Assembly (NCBI GenBank): GCA_036429605.1
Contig: JAVFKD010000004.1
Location: 1,054,001 to 1,118,000, forward strand
Source of the DNA: Cladobotryum mycophilum
Lineage: Eukaryota; Ascomycota; Sordariomycetes; Hypocreales; Hypocreaceae
DNA length: 64,000 bases
Reading direction: 5' to 3'
Part shown: piece by piece, positions 1 through 13,463 of the stretch
How the letters are laid out: each line of letters opens with the position of its first letter
How positions within the stretch are numbered: the first letter of the stretch is position 1
The notes under the pieces: generated by a model
Databases searched by the model: none
What the model was told of the DNA's origin: nothing
The model's input: only the letters and a program-made list of their open reading frames with translations
Position numbers and translations under genes: made by a program

Positions 1-843
1 GAAAAAAAGAAGAAAAAAGGGATATGTCTTCGATCCATTGGTATAACTAATTCGTCTGCCATTTCAGGGGTTACTATCGATTTGCCGGTGAATGTATCGG
101 CGCTCGTAAACTCCCCCTTTGTATCTGGGAGGGCGTTTACCTCTCGATTTCTCTACGCTTCCCCATTTTCCTCCAGGATCCCCTAGATGTCTACACATTT
201 CGTCACATTTCTCCCACGCTCCTCCACACTCTCCCCTAAACCCATCGAATGCTACGTAAATCAGGAACCTGGGCGGAAGAATAGCTTTTATGTCGTCACC
301 TCAATGTCAAAAGCACATTCACTAGATGACCAGTGTAATGATGTCACGTCGGCAAACTACACGCAAGCGGCAAGACCAGAGAAGGAAGTCGACGAGGTCA
401 TCACTTATAATTGGTACCAAGATGTATGCTGTATTATGGCTGGCGAATAAAACATCATAGCCTTCGCTTGTATCTACTATGTTGGGCGCTGTTGACCTGG
501 GCATGTCGACAGCAACTCCCATCCCTAGACGCAAACGAATGCCACATGGTCTCCCATCAAAAGACAGACATCACATGCTTCAAGCAGAATATAAACAACA
601 CGTCTAGAAATTCATTGGTATCTATGCAACTCAATCCCCGCCACCCAATCCTGAACCCCCCCTGGATTCCAAGTTTTTATACTGAGACAAACTCAAGTTG
701 AGAACATGTCAAATGTTTCATCTCTCGCTAAATATACAAAACTAAATGAAATGAAAAAATGCCGTGCCGGGATTATATCCACCCAGAGCAAAAACTCCTT
801 TCCAGATTATACAAAACACAATATTTCCCAAGACATACCCCAC
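1..843. other. intergenic, no gene seen
   Basis: This is the left edge of the window, downstream of the MFS transporter stop codon. Open frames here are short and show no recognisable domain or splice pattern. It could hold the 3' untranslated region of the transporter and of a gene outside the window. Confidence 0.6.
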
Positions 844-2734
844 TTAATAAGTGTAGCGGAACATCTTGTTCTCCCTGTCAGTCAAGTTGGACCAGACTTC
901 AGGGGACATGTAAGCCTCCTCGGTCTCCTTGCTGCGGTCGCTGCGCTTCTTGTTGGACCAGACGTAGTAGAGGAAGAGGACGAATGTGACAACGGCGCAG
1001 CCGGCCTGGGTGCCCATGACGGCGAGCTTGGCGGGGCGGTAATCGGGGGCATCGCGGGCCTGGAAAGTCTGGGGTCCGATGATGTTGCCGATGGAAAAGG
1101 ATCCGCTGACGAGAGCGGCGGCAAAGGCTCGCTTAGTGGGGCCGCCGACATTGGCGACAGTCCACGAATAGAAGATGGTCAAAGGAGCGACGACGGCATT
1201 AACGAGGTAAATGCCGGCCAAGACACCGGAGCGATGAGTCTTGGGGTTGAGGAAGGACATGAGAGCACCGCCAATGATGCTAATCAGGTGTTAGCCGAGA
1301 ACTTTGGACATGGTTCAAGATGCCAAACTTACGCAGGGATAATGCAGGCAATGATCCAGGCCCATCGATGAGACTGCTTTCGGATACCAAAGCCGACCAG
1401 CAGAGTGAAGAAGATGCTAACAACACCAGAGGGCATGTTCATCAACGCAGCCTTCTTGGGGAGGTAGCCCAAGTTCCTGATCAGAGTGGCGGAGTAGGTT
1501 GTAACAACACCACTGGAAACGGACAGCTATAAAATTGAATTAGAACCCAGAGCATACAGAGTGATCGTTTGAGGAGAACATGACTTACACAGACGACGGC
1601 GAGAACAAGGAGGTAAATTTGAGGATCAAGCAAGGCCTCGAGGATCTCCTTGGGGCGGAACTTGCGGCTTTGGATACCGGTCTGGTTGATACTGACGTGC
1701 TTGAGAAGGGCAACCTTTTCGTTGTCGGACAGCCAGGTGGCCTTCATAGGGGTATCGGGCAAGAAGAAGAATGTGCAGAGTCCAATGACGACGGTGACAC
1801 ATCCAAGAACGATAAACATGGTTCGCCAGCCAGAGAGAGCAGCAGTGGGGGCGACATGCTGGAAGCCATAGGAGATGGCACCGCCGAGAATCTGGCCCAG
1901 ACCAAGACCAAGATACCAGAAAGAGAATCGAGGGGCTTGCTCAGACTTGGTGTACCACTGACTGCTGATGAGCATCAGGGAGGGGCCAATGGTGGCCTCA
2001 AAGATACCCAAGAAGACGCGGGAGACGAGCAGAGTCTGATAGTTGTGGGCAGCGGCACCACAGGCAGTGGCGATGCCCCAAAGAGTGACATTGATTCCGA
2101 GCCACTTGGCAGCGGGAGTGACCTGGAGGAGGTAGACTTGAGTTTGGTCTCGGTTAGCGATGCGCAAGCCCTTGAATGATTTTGTTGAAGCAACTCACTG
2201 TTGGGAACTTCAAAGCACAACAGTCCAACGAAGAGGAATGTGGCAATGTTGGAAAAGTCGTTGCCTACAAGCTTCAGGTCCTTGCTGAGGCCCATGACGG
2301 CGGCATACTAACAACACCAATCAAGTCGAATTAGCATGCGGTCTCAGATGTTGTGGATGTAGATATAAATGAACATATGAGGAAACCACCGAGCGCTAAT
2401 GGGGTGGTGCCGACGGGAAGGATTTACATATGCATGCTGCCCCCCCCCATGATGCATGAGGAACGTGAACAAATGAACTTACATTAAGAATGACCTTGTC
2501 GAGGAACTGCATGGTGTAACAGCAGAACATGAGTGGCACGATGCGAAAGTCGATCTTGCGGCGCAGGGCATTGATGTCCACGGCGGCGGCACCAGCAGCA
2601 TCGCGGTGCTGGTTGAGGAAGTTCCAGGCGTCGTCGACACTGGCCTTGGGGACTTCGAGGTCGCTGGTGGAGGAATTGACCTGGCGGGCGTCGACGCCGC
2701 CGGCCTTTTCGCTAATGCTTTGCGAAGAAGACAT
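844..2734 (-). CDS. MFS transporter, Dal5/allantoate permease-like (anion:cation symporter family)
   Basis: Major facilitator superfamily permease of the plasma membrane. I place it in the fungal anion:cation symporter (Dal5/Tna1-like) group, which imports allantoate, nicotinate, pantothenate and similar organic anions; the substrate cannot be read from sequence. Five exons join in frame: 2734-2483, 2307-2199, 2136-1589, 1526-1333 and 1279-844, giving 512 aa, a normal family length. The first helix region reads CCYTMQFLDKVILNYAAVMG, followed by the family-typical FEVPNIYLLQ across intron 2, then SRVFLGIFEA and the cytosolic FFLPDTPMKATWLS segment before the C-terminal six helices. The start was chosen at MSSSQSISEK because the 23 upstream in-frame residues look like leader sequence. 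Both flanks are gene-poor. Intron 1 holds a run of nine C (2440-2448). Confidence 0.9.
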
Positions 2735-3330
2735 TTTGTTTAGTTGAGAGTTTTTTTGCGAACAATCAAGTCGCGCGTGTAGATGAGTTTGCGATCGATG
2801 CAATACAAGCGAGAATGCGATGGGAGATGCACGCGCCCGGACTCTTTTTTGAGGGAGTGGAATTGGAGTGCAGGGGGACGGCCGTCACTGAAGAGAGATG
2901 AAACAAGATTGAAAAGGAAAAGGAGAGGAATTGTCAAATGTAGAGAAAAAGGATCGGCGCTGTATTTGATCAGCACAGCTGGTAGACTATGGGGAAGGGG
3001 AAAGGTCGTGAGATGTGATCCCCGGAAGAGTGGGATGGAAGATGGAGGAGGAGGAGACAAAGATTAAAGGCCTGTCTTGCGATGGGAGAAGATCCAAACG
3101 TCCTAGTGTCTTACACACATGCCAAGTCGCACGGACGATGAGGGAGGGGAGAGAGATGCCGGGAGCAAGGCTGAAGTGGCCAAGGAGAGGGAAAAGGGAA
3201 AAAAAAACGAAATATGAGAGATCTTTTTAGGAATGAGATGGGTGGATGGAGAGGTGGATAGATGGATGGATGGGGAGATGTAGTGGTGGTGGTGGGTCGT
3301 TACAACAACAATTTGCAAGGGGTCAGTCAG

Positions 3331-3355
3331 TCCAGTCCAGTCCAGTCCAGTCCAG
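3331..3355. repeat. microsatellite (GTCCA)5
   Basis: Five perfect tandem copies of GTCCA, preceded by GTCA units. It lies in the intergenic region upstream of the MFS gene. Confidence 0.9.
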
Positions 3356-4750
3356 GTGCAAGTACAAGTACATGCAACATGTCTCAGAATCACTTCTCAG
3401 GTCTTCCAGGCCTTGTCCGTCCCAAAGGGCAGAGCAAGAGAAGGACAGGGGGGCCCGTTGGGTCCAGGCCGGGTTATGCCGCGCCGGCCATGGAGCTAGG
3501 GTTGGCTCTCTCTTCTCAAGTCCCGTGCGACTCGGCTCTTTTTCAAGGGCATCATTAATGAAAAGAGGGCGCCCCATCTAGAACCTGGGACTTGGCTTGT
3601 TGAGGACTGGGATCGATTCTTGGGGCGGAAGCAAGGTGTGAGCGGTGGCGTCAAGGGCGAACCCCAATGGCATGGTATGGAGGTGCTGTATAGGCTGCTG
3701 GCTGCTGGCTGCTGATGTTTTTGTACATGTAGTGAGTGCATGCAGTACAACCTGTAAGAATTGGCGAGGTGGTACAGGTACAAGCACAAATCCCAGTGGT
3801 ATGGATCAGGCATGGATGGGTGCATGGATGCGATGAGATGGGCCTGTATGACCAAACCTCGTCCAACGATTCAACATGTCAGAAAGAAGACGCAAACTTG
3901 TCTCTTGTAATCGAGTCAATGCAGCTATTGCATGCACTTACACGCAAATTACATACATACACATACATGAGATACCCCCAAAGAAGCCGTTGCTTAGGGG
4001 GAAGAAGAAGAGGGGGAGCCAAACGGGCACCATATTTCCGATGCATCCCACCCATTCTTGCAGGGGCAACGGCGCCGTCCAGTGACTTAATGCAGGTCGC
4101 TTCCCAAGGAGGATTCATTAATCTCAAGCTTCTCATCTCCTTGGTTTCTTTGCTTGCATGGATGGGGGGGCTGCTCACTCACACGTGGGGACAGAAAAAG
4201 AAGCGAAAGATGACGATCAAAGACAAAAAGACACGAGGGAAGACCCAGACTCTCGGTTTTCTTCTTTCTTTTCTTTTTTAGAGGGAGGGTAAAAACCCTT
4301 GGCGACGAGACATTCATCAGGTTGGTGGTCATCTTTCTTTGCCAAGATCCAGCTGGAAGGGCTCTCTTTGCCCACGCTCAGATTAAGTGCTTGTAGCTGT
4401 ACAAACAGGGTTACAGTGAGCCAACGCCTCCAGCTCAGGCAGGTTCCAGTGTGTGTTCCGGGTCTCGCTGCTGAAGATGACGACGACCCTCTACCTTTTC
4501 GGAGGGACAAGACGTTGCATCGCGCGCGCAGCCTCCATCCATGCTCCACTGGGGGAGCAATTGGTACAAGTAACTGGAAAAGTCCAAGCAGAAAAACATT
4601 TGGTGGACAAGACACTCTTGTTCGAATGAAAACGTTGGACTTGGACTTGGCTTGGGTCATGGGGGGGCCAGATGCTGCCTTTTGCCCTTTGCAGATTCCC
4701 CCGCCGCCAAGACTCTTTCCACTGCCCTTCAATGTTACCAACCAAGCAGT

Positions 4751-4773
4751 ATGATATGATATGATATGATATG
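4751..4773. repeat. microsatellite of ATATG units
   Basis: Tandem ATATG/ATGAT units repeated more than four times, in intergenic DNA. Confidence 0.9.
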
Positions 4774-6290
4774 GAGAGCTGATCCATGCCCATAAGCGGT
4801 CCGTCCATTTAGTTAGTATTTCCTAGTTCCTTCTTGGTCTTTGCTCTCGGGCCGCTGCTCGGTGTTGTTGGTTCGCAACCAACATCCAACGTTTTTCTCT
4901 CTCGCGTGAACGGAACAACGTTGGAAATAGATGAGTTGAAGAAAAACAAAGTAAAGGAAGTATATGTACATTGACTCCCTGCATCGGAGTTGTAACCCGT
5001 AATGGTCTGGGAACGCATGTGACTGGAATGATGCATGCATAGGAAAAAAGGAAACAGTAAACATTTACACTGTCGCCTCCATATCTCCCTCTCCCTCACT
5101 CTCCCACTCTCTCCCTCTCTCTCCACTTGAGCTCTAGGTTATTAATTATTCCACGATACGTGTACTTTCAGGAGAGAGAGACGCTTTCCAAATTCAGCTC
5201 TGAAAGACCTGAACAAAGTCTTTTCTCGGCCACCGTCCTTCCCTCTCTCGGACGTCGATTTCCGAATATTAACTGGCTTTAAACTTGAACCGTAAATATG
5301 TTTTGTTTAGGTCCCTTTATAAGCTCCGAATTTTGCTTTTGTTTGGAAACGGTAAGACGAAAACTGATTTCCAAGAGGGTGCTTCGTGCTTCGTCTAGCA
5401 GCCCACGCTTTGCCTCTTCTCTAGAGTCGTTTCTTTTTTTCGTAGGGCAGCGCTCACTTCCTTTATCATATGTTTCCTTTTTTCCGGCGCGCCTCTTTGA
5501 CCCCCATTTTATTAACCAACTTGCTCGTTAAACAATAAACCAATAGCCATGAGACGTTTCCATGATACTTGTACTATTGAATTTCAACGAGATTGTCCCT
5601 GCGTTGGAAGGCTTCGGCTTTCAAGCCTCCCGCTCTCATTAATCTTCGACTCATCTTGATCCCCCCTCCCCCTTTTCTTTTCTTCACCTTGATGTATTCT
5701 AAATTCTTCATCTTCTTTCTTCACATTCAGCCACTGAAGGAGAAAGGTGTGGATATCACCCAGGGGGCTCCACTCTCGAACAAAAACAAAAAAGGAGGCT
5801 GAAAAGGATGTTCAAGGTCTCTCTCCATCTGCAGTGTGCTTTTTTTAGGTCCATTCTCCTCGTTGTCGGTACCGCCTGAGGAGATCGATCACACGTCACT
5901 GCCGCGAGACAACAAAACGTTGTGAAGCTGAGCATTGATGAGAGACATTTCCAACTCAAAATGGTATACTAGGTATAGAGAGAGCATTGTTGATTGGGCT
6001 TGGTGTGGCACCCTTGCTTCATTGGAGGGGACGAGTGACAAGCTGTCAACAAAGCTGTCTCGCGCGGCTGTGGGCAAAGAGTGCAGCCCCCGGAAGTCTC
6101 AAGTTGGCTTCGCCCCAAAAATAAAAAATGCGACTCTGGACTCTGGAGCTGTTGCTGTTCGACATTCGGGGTGGCGCTACTGCAAGCTTTCTTCTCACAT
6201 CCGAAACCGTCGAGGTGCATTCAAACGGGCCCAAGTCTCTGGGACCAGCTCGGTGTGGACTTGGATTAGCGGAAAACACCCTTTTTGCAC

Positions 6291-6310
6291 TTGTGTGTGT
6301 GTGTGTGTGT
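6291..6310. repeat. (GT)n microsatellite
   Basis: Uninterrupted TG dinucleotide repeat of about nine units, intergenic. Confidence 0.9.
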
Positions 6311-7819
6311 CAATTTCTCCGGTGTCGTCTTGCAGAGCCGCCAAGCTTGCCTCTCTCGAGGTGTACTGACCAAATCTATCTACTGGAATTTGATACTGCA
6401 ACTCCTTTTCTTCTTCTTTTGTTACTCCTTACAGAGTGCAGAATGGCCGGACCCTGAAATGGGGATTGGGTATGTTCTCGGAAGAAAGACCCTTTACCCA
6501 CAACAGGATGGCCGCCAACTCATGATCATCACGCCAACCCGCACGCCAGTGAAGCCACACCTCACAGTGTGAATGAGTATCGAAATTGAAGTTTAATCAC
6601 CCACCCACACCCCCTGTCTTTCTCAGTCACCATGGCTTACCGAGTATGCATCCCCCTTGCATCCTGTCAAACGAACCTCCCTTGCTGACTCCAGTGTAAG
6701 ACGCCTATCTATACTTGTACATATGTCAAATCAAATCAACGCCCTTCATGATTCCATACCGTGTTAATCGAGTCATGATCATACAGTAGGAAAAAACAAT
6801 ACCCCTCCCTTCTCCTCTCCTCTAAAGCATCAAGTTCCCAATGTGGACAAGCCCACATCGGAGACGGATGGGGGGAGTGAAGGGGGGTGAACATCTTTAG
6901 ATGGCCCCCAAATCCTCGGCCTTAATGTCCGTCAACCGTTTATCCATATTCCCATTTCTTTCTACTATTACTACTGCCGGAGCAGCAGAGTCTGGCTAGC
7001 AAAAGCTGTGGTTTTTCATGTTACATCGAGAGCTTTTTGCTGCTCAGAAATATTTTCCGTGGGATCTACTACTCGTTCATGCCCTTTTCCCTCCAATGGA
7101 ACGGTAAACCGTATCGTGAACCAGAGACACTCGGACCGCTCCCAGCTGGATGGATGGGACAACCTCACACCAAAACAAGATCACCGGAATAGCAATAACA
7201 TCTCCCCTCTCAGATAAGAGTCGAGACATGTTAAACACGCTTTTTCAGAGACAAGACGAATCCAGCTGCTCGGCAGTCTCATACCCGCTCGCCTGCGTAT
7301 GCTGAGGGGGGAAAAGCAACCAAACCTTGGGAATATCTAAGACATTGCGAACCACTTGGAACCTAGCCGCACATCCCCTCTCCCCCCAGTTTGCCCATCA
7401 TTCCCTCTTCTTCGGTGTTGTTGTTTGGGTCTCGAACTTTGTCTCTAATACGTACTCTGTACGTTTCATTTCTAATATTTAATATTTCTGTTGATCCCCC
7501 CCGGATAGCAAGCCTCTTTTGTTTCCACATCATCGCCAAGCCATCAATCTCATCCTTTTTTTGACTGACGAGAGCCGAGGGCTTGAGTTGCATATTATAT
7601 TGCCTTGCTGCACCCTTCGTCATCCCGCAGACCGTGCCGAGAAACCAAGAAGAGGGCCCCCCCCCATCCATCCATCCATCCACCCATTCATTGTTCAAAG
7701 CCCTGCATACCGCCCGCCACTCAAAAGTCAGGGTCTACTCCTCCACCACAGCGCCTACCTTTACTTTTCTTTGCTTTGAACAACACCAGCCAAGAAAACA
7801 ACCCGTTTTTGCCGTCATC

Positions 7820-9047
7820 ATGGTTTGGGTCGAGAACGCCTCCGTGGCCGTGGATGCCGAGTCGCAATGGCGTGAAATCATCGCCATTTGTGTCGTTCTC
7901 TCGGTGTGCTCCATCTCTGTCGTTTGTTGTCGCCTTTGGATCCGCTTGAGAGCTCGCGGTCTTGCGAGCGACGACTACATGGCTGCATTGTCCATGGTGT
8001 TTGCTCTCATATACTCTATTCTTTGTATTTTGCGTACGTATATCTACACGTTTTTTCTCTCTTTTTAACATGTGTACTGACTTGTGGTTGTAGAAACAAA
8101 GTATGGTCTTGGCCTGCCCATCAAGGACCGACCCAAGGCCAACCTCATTCCCTACACTCGCCTCAACTACGCTGGCCGTCCGTTCTACCAGCTCGGCGTC
8201 AGCTTCTTCAAGATTGCCTTGTGTATCAGTTACCTGCGGCTGCTCAAGGGCACCGATCAAAAGATGTACCGCATGATCGTGTGGGCCGTCATCACCCTCG
8301 TCTTCCTTGCCCACCTTGGCAGCACTCTTTCACTCATCCTCGCCTGCACTCCGGTAAGACATCTGGCAAAATCCCATCTTGAATAAAGACAGCAAGCAGC
8401 CCGACTAACTACCGTTTCCCCAATAGGTTGCAAAGTCCTGGAATCCTCTGATGAAGGGAAAATGCCTGGCGCCAGGACCTTCATTTACCGGCTATGCGGT
8501 TGTCACCATCGTCTCGGACATTGTCGTTGCCATTCTGCCCATCCCGGTGCTGCTGAAGCTCAACGTGCGCACGTCCAAAAAGGTCGGCCTGATTGGCATC
8601 TTCCTGCTCGGCCTCTTCACGACCGTCTGCTCCATCCTGCGATACACCCAGATCAACCGCATCCAGTTCGGCGATGGCAACTCCACCATGCTCATCCTCT
8701 GGGGCACCATTGAGTTCAACGTCGGCAACATGGTCTCGTCGCTCCCCTTCCTCGCGCCCGTCTTCATGCGAAAGGCAAAGGAGTACCGTAGCAAGAACTC
8801 GTACAAGAACGGATCATCGGACCAGAACAGCGGCGGGAGTCACGGCAAGCTCGAGGCCATCCACCTCGGCGACAGGAGCAACAAGAAGAACCCCTACGGA
8901 TCGACGACGGGGTCCGCCAGCGAGGAGAATATCCTGCAGCCGCAGCAGCACAGCATCATGAAGTCGATTAGCTATAGCGTACGAGTCGACGACGACGCGC
9001 TGTATGACGGATCCCGACGACAAAACGACACGATGAATCACGTTTGA
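7820..9047 (+). CDS. fungal rhodopsin-like seven-helix integral membrane protein
   Basis: Membrane protein of the large fungal-specific rhodopsin-like (SAT4/PTH11-related) family; individual functions are mostly unknown and no lysine-retinal site can be claimed. Three exons join in frame: 7820-8033, 8094-8353 and 8427-9047, giving 364 aa. Family marks are RLRARGLASDDYMAALSMVF after the first helix, KYGLGLPIKD at the second exon start, the helix region FYQLGVSFFKIALCISYLRL, and ILACTPVAKSWNP across intron 2, then GYAVVTIVSDIVVAILPIPV. The last ~95 residues form a hydrophilic, probably cytosolic tail rich in Ser, Asn and Gly. The start follows a pyrimidine-rich leader and is immediately before the first hydrophobic segment. 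It sits alone between two gene-free stretches. Confidence 0.9.
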
Positions 9048-12000
9048 GTCGATTACAATTTTCTCTTTTTTATACTATTTATTTACTTTCCTTGCTTACA
9101 ATTTTGGATTGGGTCGGATTGGATTTGGGCTGGATATGGTTGATACGTGAAGTGCTCACATTCAATATTCTTACTGTCGTTTTCTCTTTTTTTACTCTTG
9201 GGATGTTTTAAGCCTGGTGTTTGGGTGTGTGGCGCGAGAAAGATACCAAAAAGGGGGAAGGGATGGATTCCATACTTTGATGAACACAGAACTGTTACTA
9301 GCAAATTGAACGACCGAATGATCTACACTCCTGTTTTTTTCTTCACTTCTCCTCTACAAAAAGCCATTTTTGTGACGTAAGCAATCCCTAGTGATTTAAA
9401 ATTCTACCGAGTATGAAGAGACGGAAAAAAGGAATTATTCAAATCATAGATAGAGGGTCTTGTTGTGCGTGAGTAGTCAACTTGTTTGGGGGCGCTCGCA
9501 CTGACTGGCGTTGATCCGGTAGACGGAACGGCGTTTTTTTGGGGGGAGGGTGAGATCCATTTGATGTGAGTGGCTGAACTTGGCGGTCATTGGCTTCGTT
9601 TGCTTCATCTTGCTGACTGTTTCCTGTTCTGTATGGATGGATCCGTGGATGTGCTTTGGCCCTCTATAATGGAGATGCTAAGCGTTACTCTCATGCCGTC
9701 TTGTTACGTCCAGTACTCCTCTCCATCCCCTCCATTGGACGTTGCACAAAATAAACCACTCGCAGGTAACAGAATCTGCGGAATAATACAAAAATGCAAA
9801 TACTTCCAAGGCCCTTTCAAAGAAAACGGGCTAAGATCAGGGATAGACTAATGCTGGCAGCGTGTTCCGGCAGACTGAAGCCTCAGCTCGAACAGGTCCG
9901 TAGCGCAGATCCCACTTTTGCCGTGCGTATTCAAGAAACCCGGACCTGGCTCCTTGCTTAGAGGTGTACTACTTGTATGGAGTAGGCCTCACTAGACTCC
10001 TCTCCAAAGTCGACCTGAGTGATGAAAAAATAATATGGGCACATTCAATGGGGTGCATAAGAGAGAGACAGTTCAATTTCCATGTATGAAGCTAAAGCAA
10101 GACAAAAAGATGCTGCGGAACCCGCTTCCACTAAGCTAATAAATGCGACAAAATTAACGCTGTGGATGAAAATAGAAACAGCAGAGAAATGAAAGAAAAA
10201 GAAAGTCACATACTGAAAAGAAGCAGAACTGAGGTTAAGAATAGATATCTGTGTTCACTCACTTACACAGAGCCTCAGGCCGAGGTACGTCAGTCAGTCG
10301 ACCGCAGATCTGGTAGCGAGGGCCAAATAAGCATGTACATAGTCTTATCGCAAGTGTATCAGCTGGAGATGGATAATACATCCATAACTGAAGGGAAAGG
10401 GCTCAGCCCCAAGTCAAGGTGAGTGCACAGCAGTGGATGTCCCATCAAGTCCAAATCCATAGCGGGGGGAGTGACGAGCAGAGGTGGAGTTCCATGGCAG
10501 CTGAACCCTTTAATGCTGTTTCTTTCGATATACTGACGACTTAAGTGTTCCTTATGGTGAAAATAAGTTGTTTGGGGGCCAGAAGTTTAGTCTGCCCACT
10601 ATCACTTTTTTCATCGTGAACGATGGATAATTATGCAGAGGGAATCGTCAATCTAGATTGTGTTAGGCTGGCGGCGCCTCTCCCGCTTTTTTTCTGGCCT
10701 CCAACTAACAACCCGAATTTCTACATGAAACTATTGATTGCACCGCAGGGCTAAACATCAAAAGCCGGAAAGAGGTGGAAAATAAGAAATTTATGAAGAT
10801 TCGTGTGCCGAGAATGGGGGGATTAGATTGAACGGGTTCCACTAACATGAATACCTTGTTACTACTCCATAGACTCGGGACTTGTTGGCAACCAAGAGAA
10901 TCTAATACATATAAAGTTGATCCTATCATCACATGCATTCCATACTGAATATTTTCCAAATGCAATATTCACACGGGGAAGAAAAAACACGCAAATAATT
11001 TACTATGCAAAAAGGCCAAAGATGTTGACATTTCATCAAGTGTAGTCAAACTCGGCGGTTACCACGTCTAGATGGAGGTTCCAGGATCCTTCCCGAGATG
11101 TTTAGCTCAGGAACAGCTACACTACAGAGACATGAAAGATCATGTAATGCTACATCTGATTTTCGTTGTCTCTGTGTGACTGCGATCTCCACGTGCATCA
11201 TGCGGCAGAGTCCAGAGAGGAAACCGCCGAGCCCAGTAACACAATGAATCTCAATGCTGCATACATACATCAGTGCTCATAGTAAACCAACAGCAGCTTC
11301 TTAAAACAAGGCCCTTGTCAATTCCATGTGATGTAATCCATGCAGCAAAGAGTTGTAGGATAATCGGTCATATTTCGCGCTCGGGGGATGCGATGCGATA
11401 ATGTTAATGCGAGAATTTGCGCTTTTACTGTGGGTTTGTCCATTTTAGGTAGGTGTTTTTGCGTCTACCCTGTAAAACACACACCAGAGCCCATGACTCG
11501 TAACAACTACTGCGCTCCTCTGCACAATACGAAATTTGAAATGAAACTACATCCATCTGCAATACTAACTCACCGACGTTTCTTCCCAAGTTCCAAAATG
11601 TTTCTGGAATAAATCTCCGAATCATGGTTGCACTGGAAGATGTTGTGTTATCCCCAAGACCAAGAAAAGTGTTGCAGCAAACAAGGGGAGGACATGGTTG
11701 TGAAACGGTTCTTGCATGAGACCATCGTAAAAGTAGGCAAAACTCGGGGTAAGATGACTCGCGTTTCCTTCTTCCTTGAGCCATAGTGCATCCAACCTCC
11801 CCCATGTCTTTGATATCGATTCCCCCGTGTAACAATACCACTAGTATGGGAAATTGGATCAAACCGTGGGGGGATTGCCTTTGAAGATCTCTCGATGCAA
11901 CAAGTATGGTATGTAAATTTCGGTCCGTGCTGGTTATTATTACTGTTGCAACATGGCCGGGCCGTCTGAATCCTTCAACTATGTAGGTATGTTAGCTTTT

Positions 12001-13463
12001 CGGTGTTGTTGGTTGCAACCTCAAACTCGAGGGGGAGGTTGGTCAATGTGTTTCTGCAACGTCGGCAGCAAGCGTCGGAAGACGTTCTACAAGGAATTCT
12101 TCCGCGGTTCCTATTCCGGAATAATCTGAGGTTTCTTGTTGGATTATATCCACACCAGTTCGGCGAACATCTCCGGAGGATTGGCGGCTGCAAATGTTGT
12201 AACATACTCCATTATTTCCATGTGAATCCCATGGGTCCCTTGTCCTCTTAGCAGAGCAGAGCAATATTCATAATTTCAATTAGTGCTGTTGATATTGCCA
12301 GTTCTTCATTGTATTTGACAATCTGTCTCTCTATCCATCAACCATGGCTATCCTGTGTAATGCATCGTGTGGTGCAACATCAATGTAAAGCTCTGTTGAA
12401 TAAAAGCGGATCTGACCTCACTTGGAGATGCACAGTCTAAAATCTATGTTCCTGAAACTTCCTAGAGTTTTCTTCATGACGCTCATTGCTGACTTGTAAG
12501 GACAGGGTTCGGCATTTGGATACTAGTTTTTGCAATAAGATCCTGATAGTGGAGTATGAAGCTCGTTCCCCAATCCCTGCTGCGAACCATTGGAGAACCT
12601 TGGGAGTTCCTGTACCTGGACAAAGCCCTGCAGATACACGATGCGGAAGAAAGAGATCCTGCGTGGAACAACCCAAGGACGGTTCATGATACGACCCTCA
12701 AACTAGGCTAGACAACATCCCATCGACATACACCCTACTCTTCTCATCATCTGCAAACACCCCCCGGATCCATCATTGTGCCGAGAAGTTCTTATGATCC
12801 ACTTGGCTCGCTTTGCGCGGAGAAGTTCTGTACCTGATCCCCATTGTTTAGCTCAGGCTCGGAGGTGGCATCACAATGATCGACGCTCCAGTAACTCTCG
12901 GTACCGCTTCCCGAACTTCTCAACTTGTTTTGCTTCCGACCTGGGTTAGTATCCAGCTCTAAATGGGATTCGAGAAAGGGGTAACTTCCAGTGATGATAC
13001 CGTGCAATCTACATGGTACCGAGCACAGTGCGCTGCTCTGGTTCGTGGCATATTCTTTCTCATCTGTTCATCCCGGCAGGTAAGATTCTGGCTCCAACAT
13101 CAAGAGACTGATCAAGCACCCTGGCCTTGTACCTCCAACTTGGTTGTTTTCAACTTCCAAGGGCAGTGGAGCGTAATATATTTGTTTGGTGACGTCTTCT
13201 CATAATCGTTAGCAAGACTTGGTCATTCATATCATATCATGCTATTAATCGCATGCCCTTGTGTCCTTTGGTCCTTTGGGTGGCGATGCTACAAGTGGTC
13301 ACATGGCAATAAACAGGTACATCATTCGACTCTCTTCACATTGCAAGGTGAGGCCAAGTTGGGATACACAACCGTGCTTGGAAATTCATTCATTTTTTCA
13401 TGCCCTGAACCCTTCAACACCGATGATCCCATAAACCCAAATGCAAGACGGGTATTAGAAAGT
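9048..13463. other. 4.4-kb intergenic region, no gene seen
   Basis: This lies between the rhodopsin-like gene and the end of RPL8. Short open frames occur on both strands, the longest on the minus strand at 11425-11862 (145 codons). None shows a known domain, signal-anchor architecture or a linked set of splice sites. I saw no terminal inverted repeats or transposase motifs. Because this assembly seems to lose bases in C/G runs, a fragmented gene here could be missed. Confidence 0.5.

Larger units (their letters stand above)
2735..7819. other. 5.1-kb intergenic region with microsatellites, no gene seen
   Basis: This lies between the divergently transcribed MFS transporter (minus) and rhodopsin-like gene (plus), so it should contain both promoters. 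I see no open frame with a domain or a convincing exon chain. It is rich in pyrimidine and purine tracts and simple repeats: ATGG-type repeats near 3241-3275, (GTCCA)5 at 3331-3355, ATATG units at 4751-4773, (GT)n at 6291-6310, and nine C followed by ATCC units at 7657-7684. A small or non-coding gene cannot be excluded. Confidence 0.6.

Noticed and set aside
706..1371. 221-codon plus-strand open frame
   Set aside because: It lies opposite the MFS transporter exons; the minus strand has the domains and splice sites.
9147..9380. Short plus-strand frame with a signal-peptide-like start
   Set aside because: It starts with GTG, not ATG, and lies in the likely 3' untranslated region of the rhodopsin-like gene.
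11425..11862. 145-codon minus-strand open frame
   Set aside because: No domain, no linked exons, and composition that looks random.
12792..13007. Minus-strand frame of hydrophilic, protein-like composition
   Set aside because: It could be a terminal exon, but no upstream exon or homologue is recognisable.
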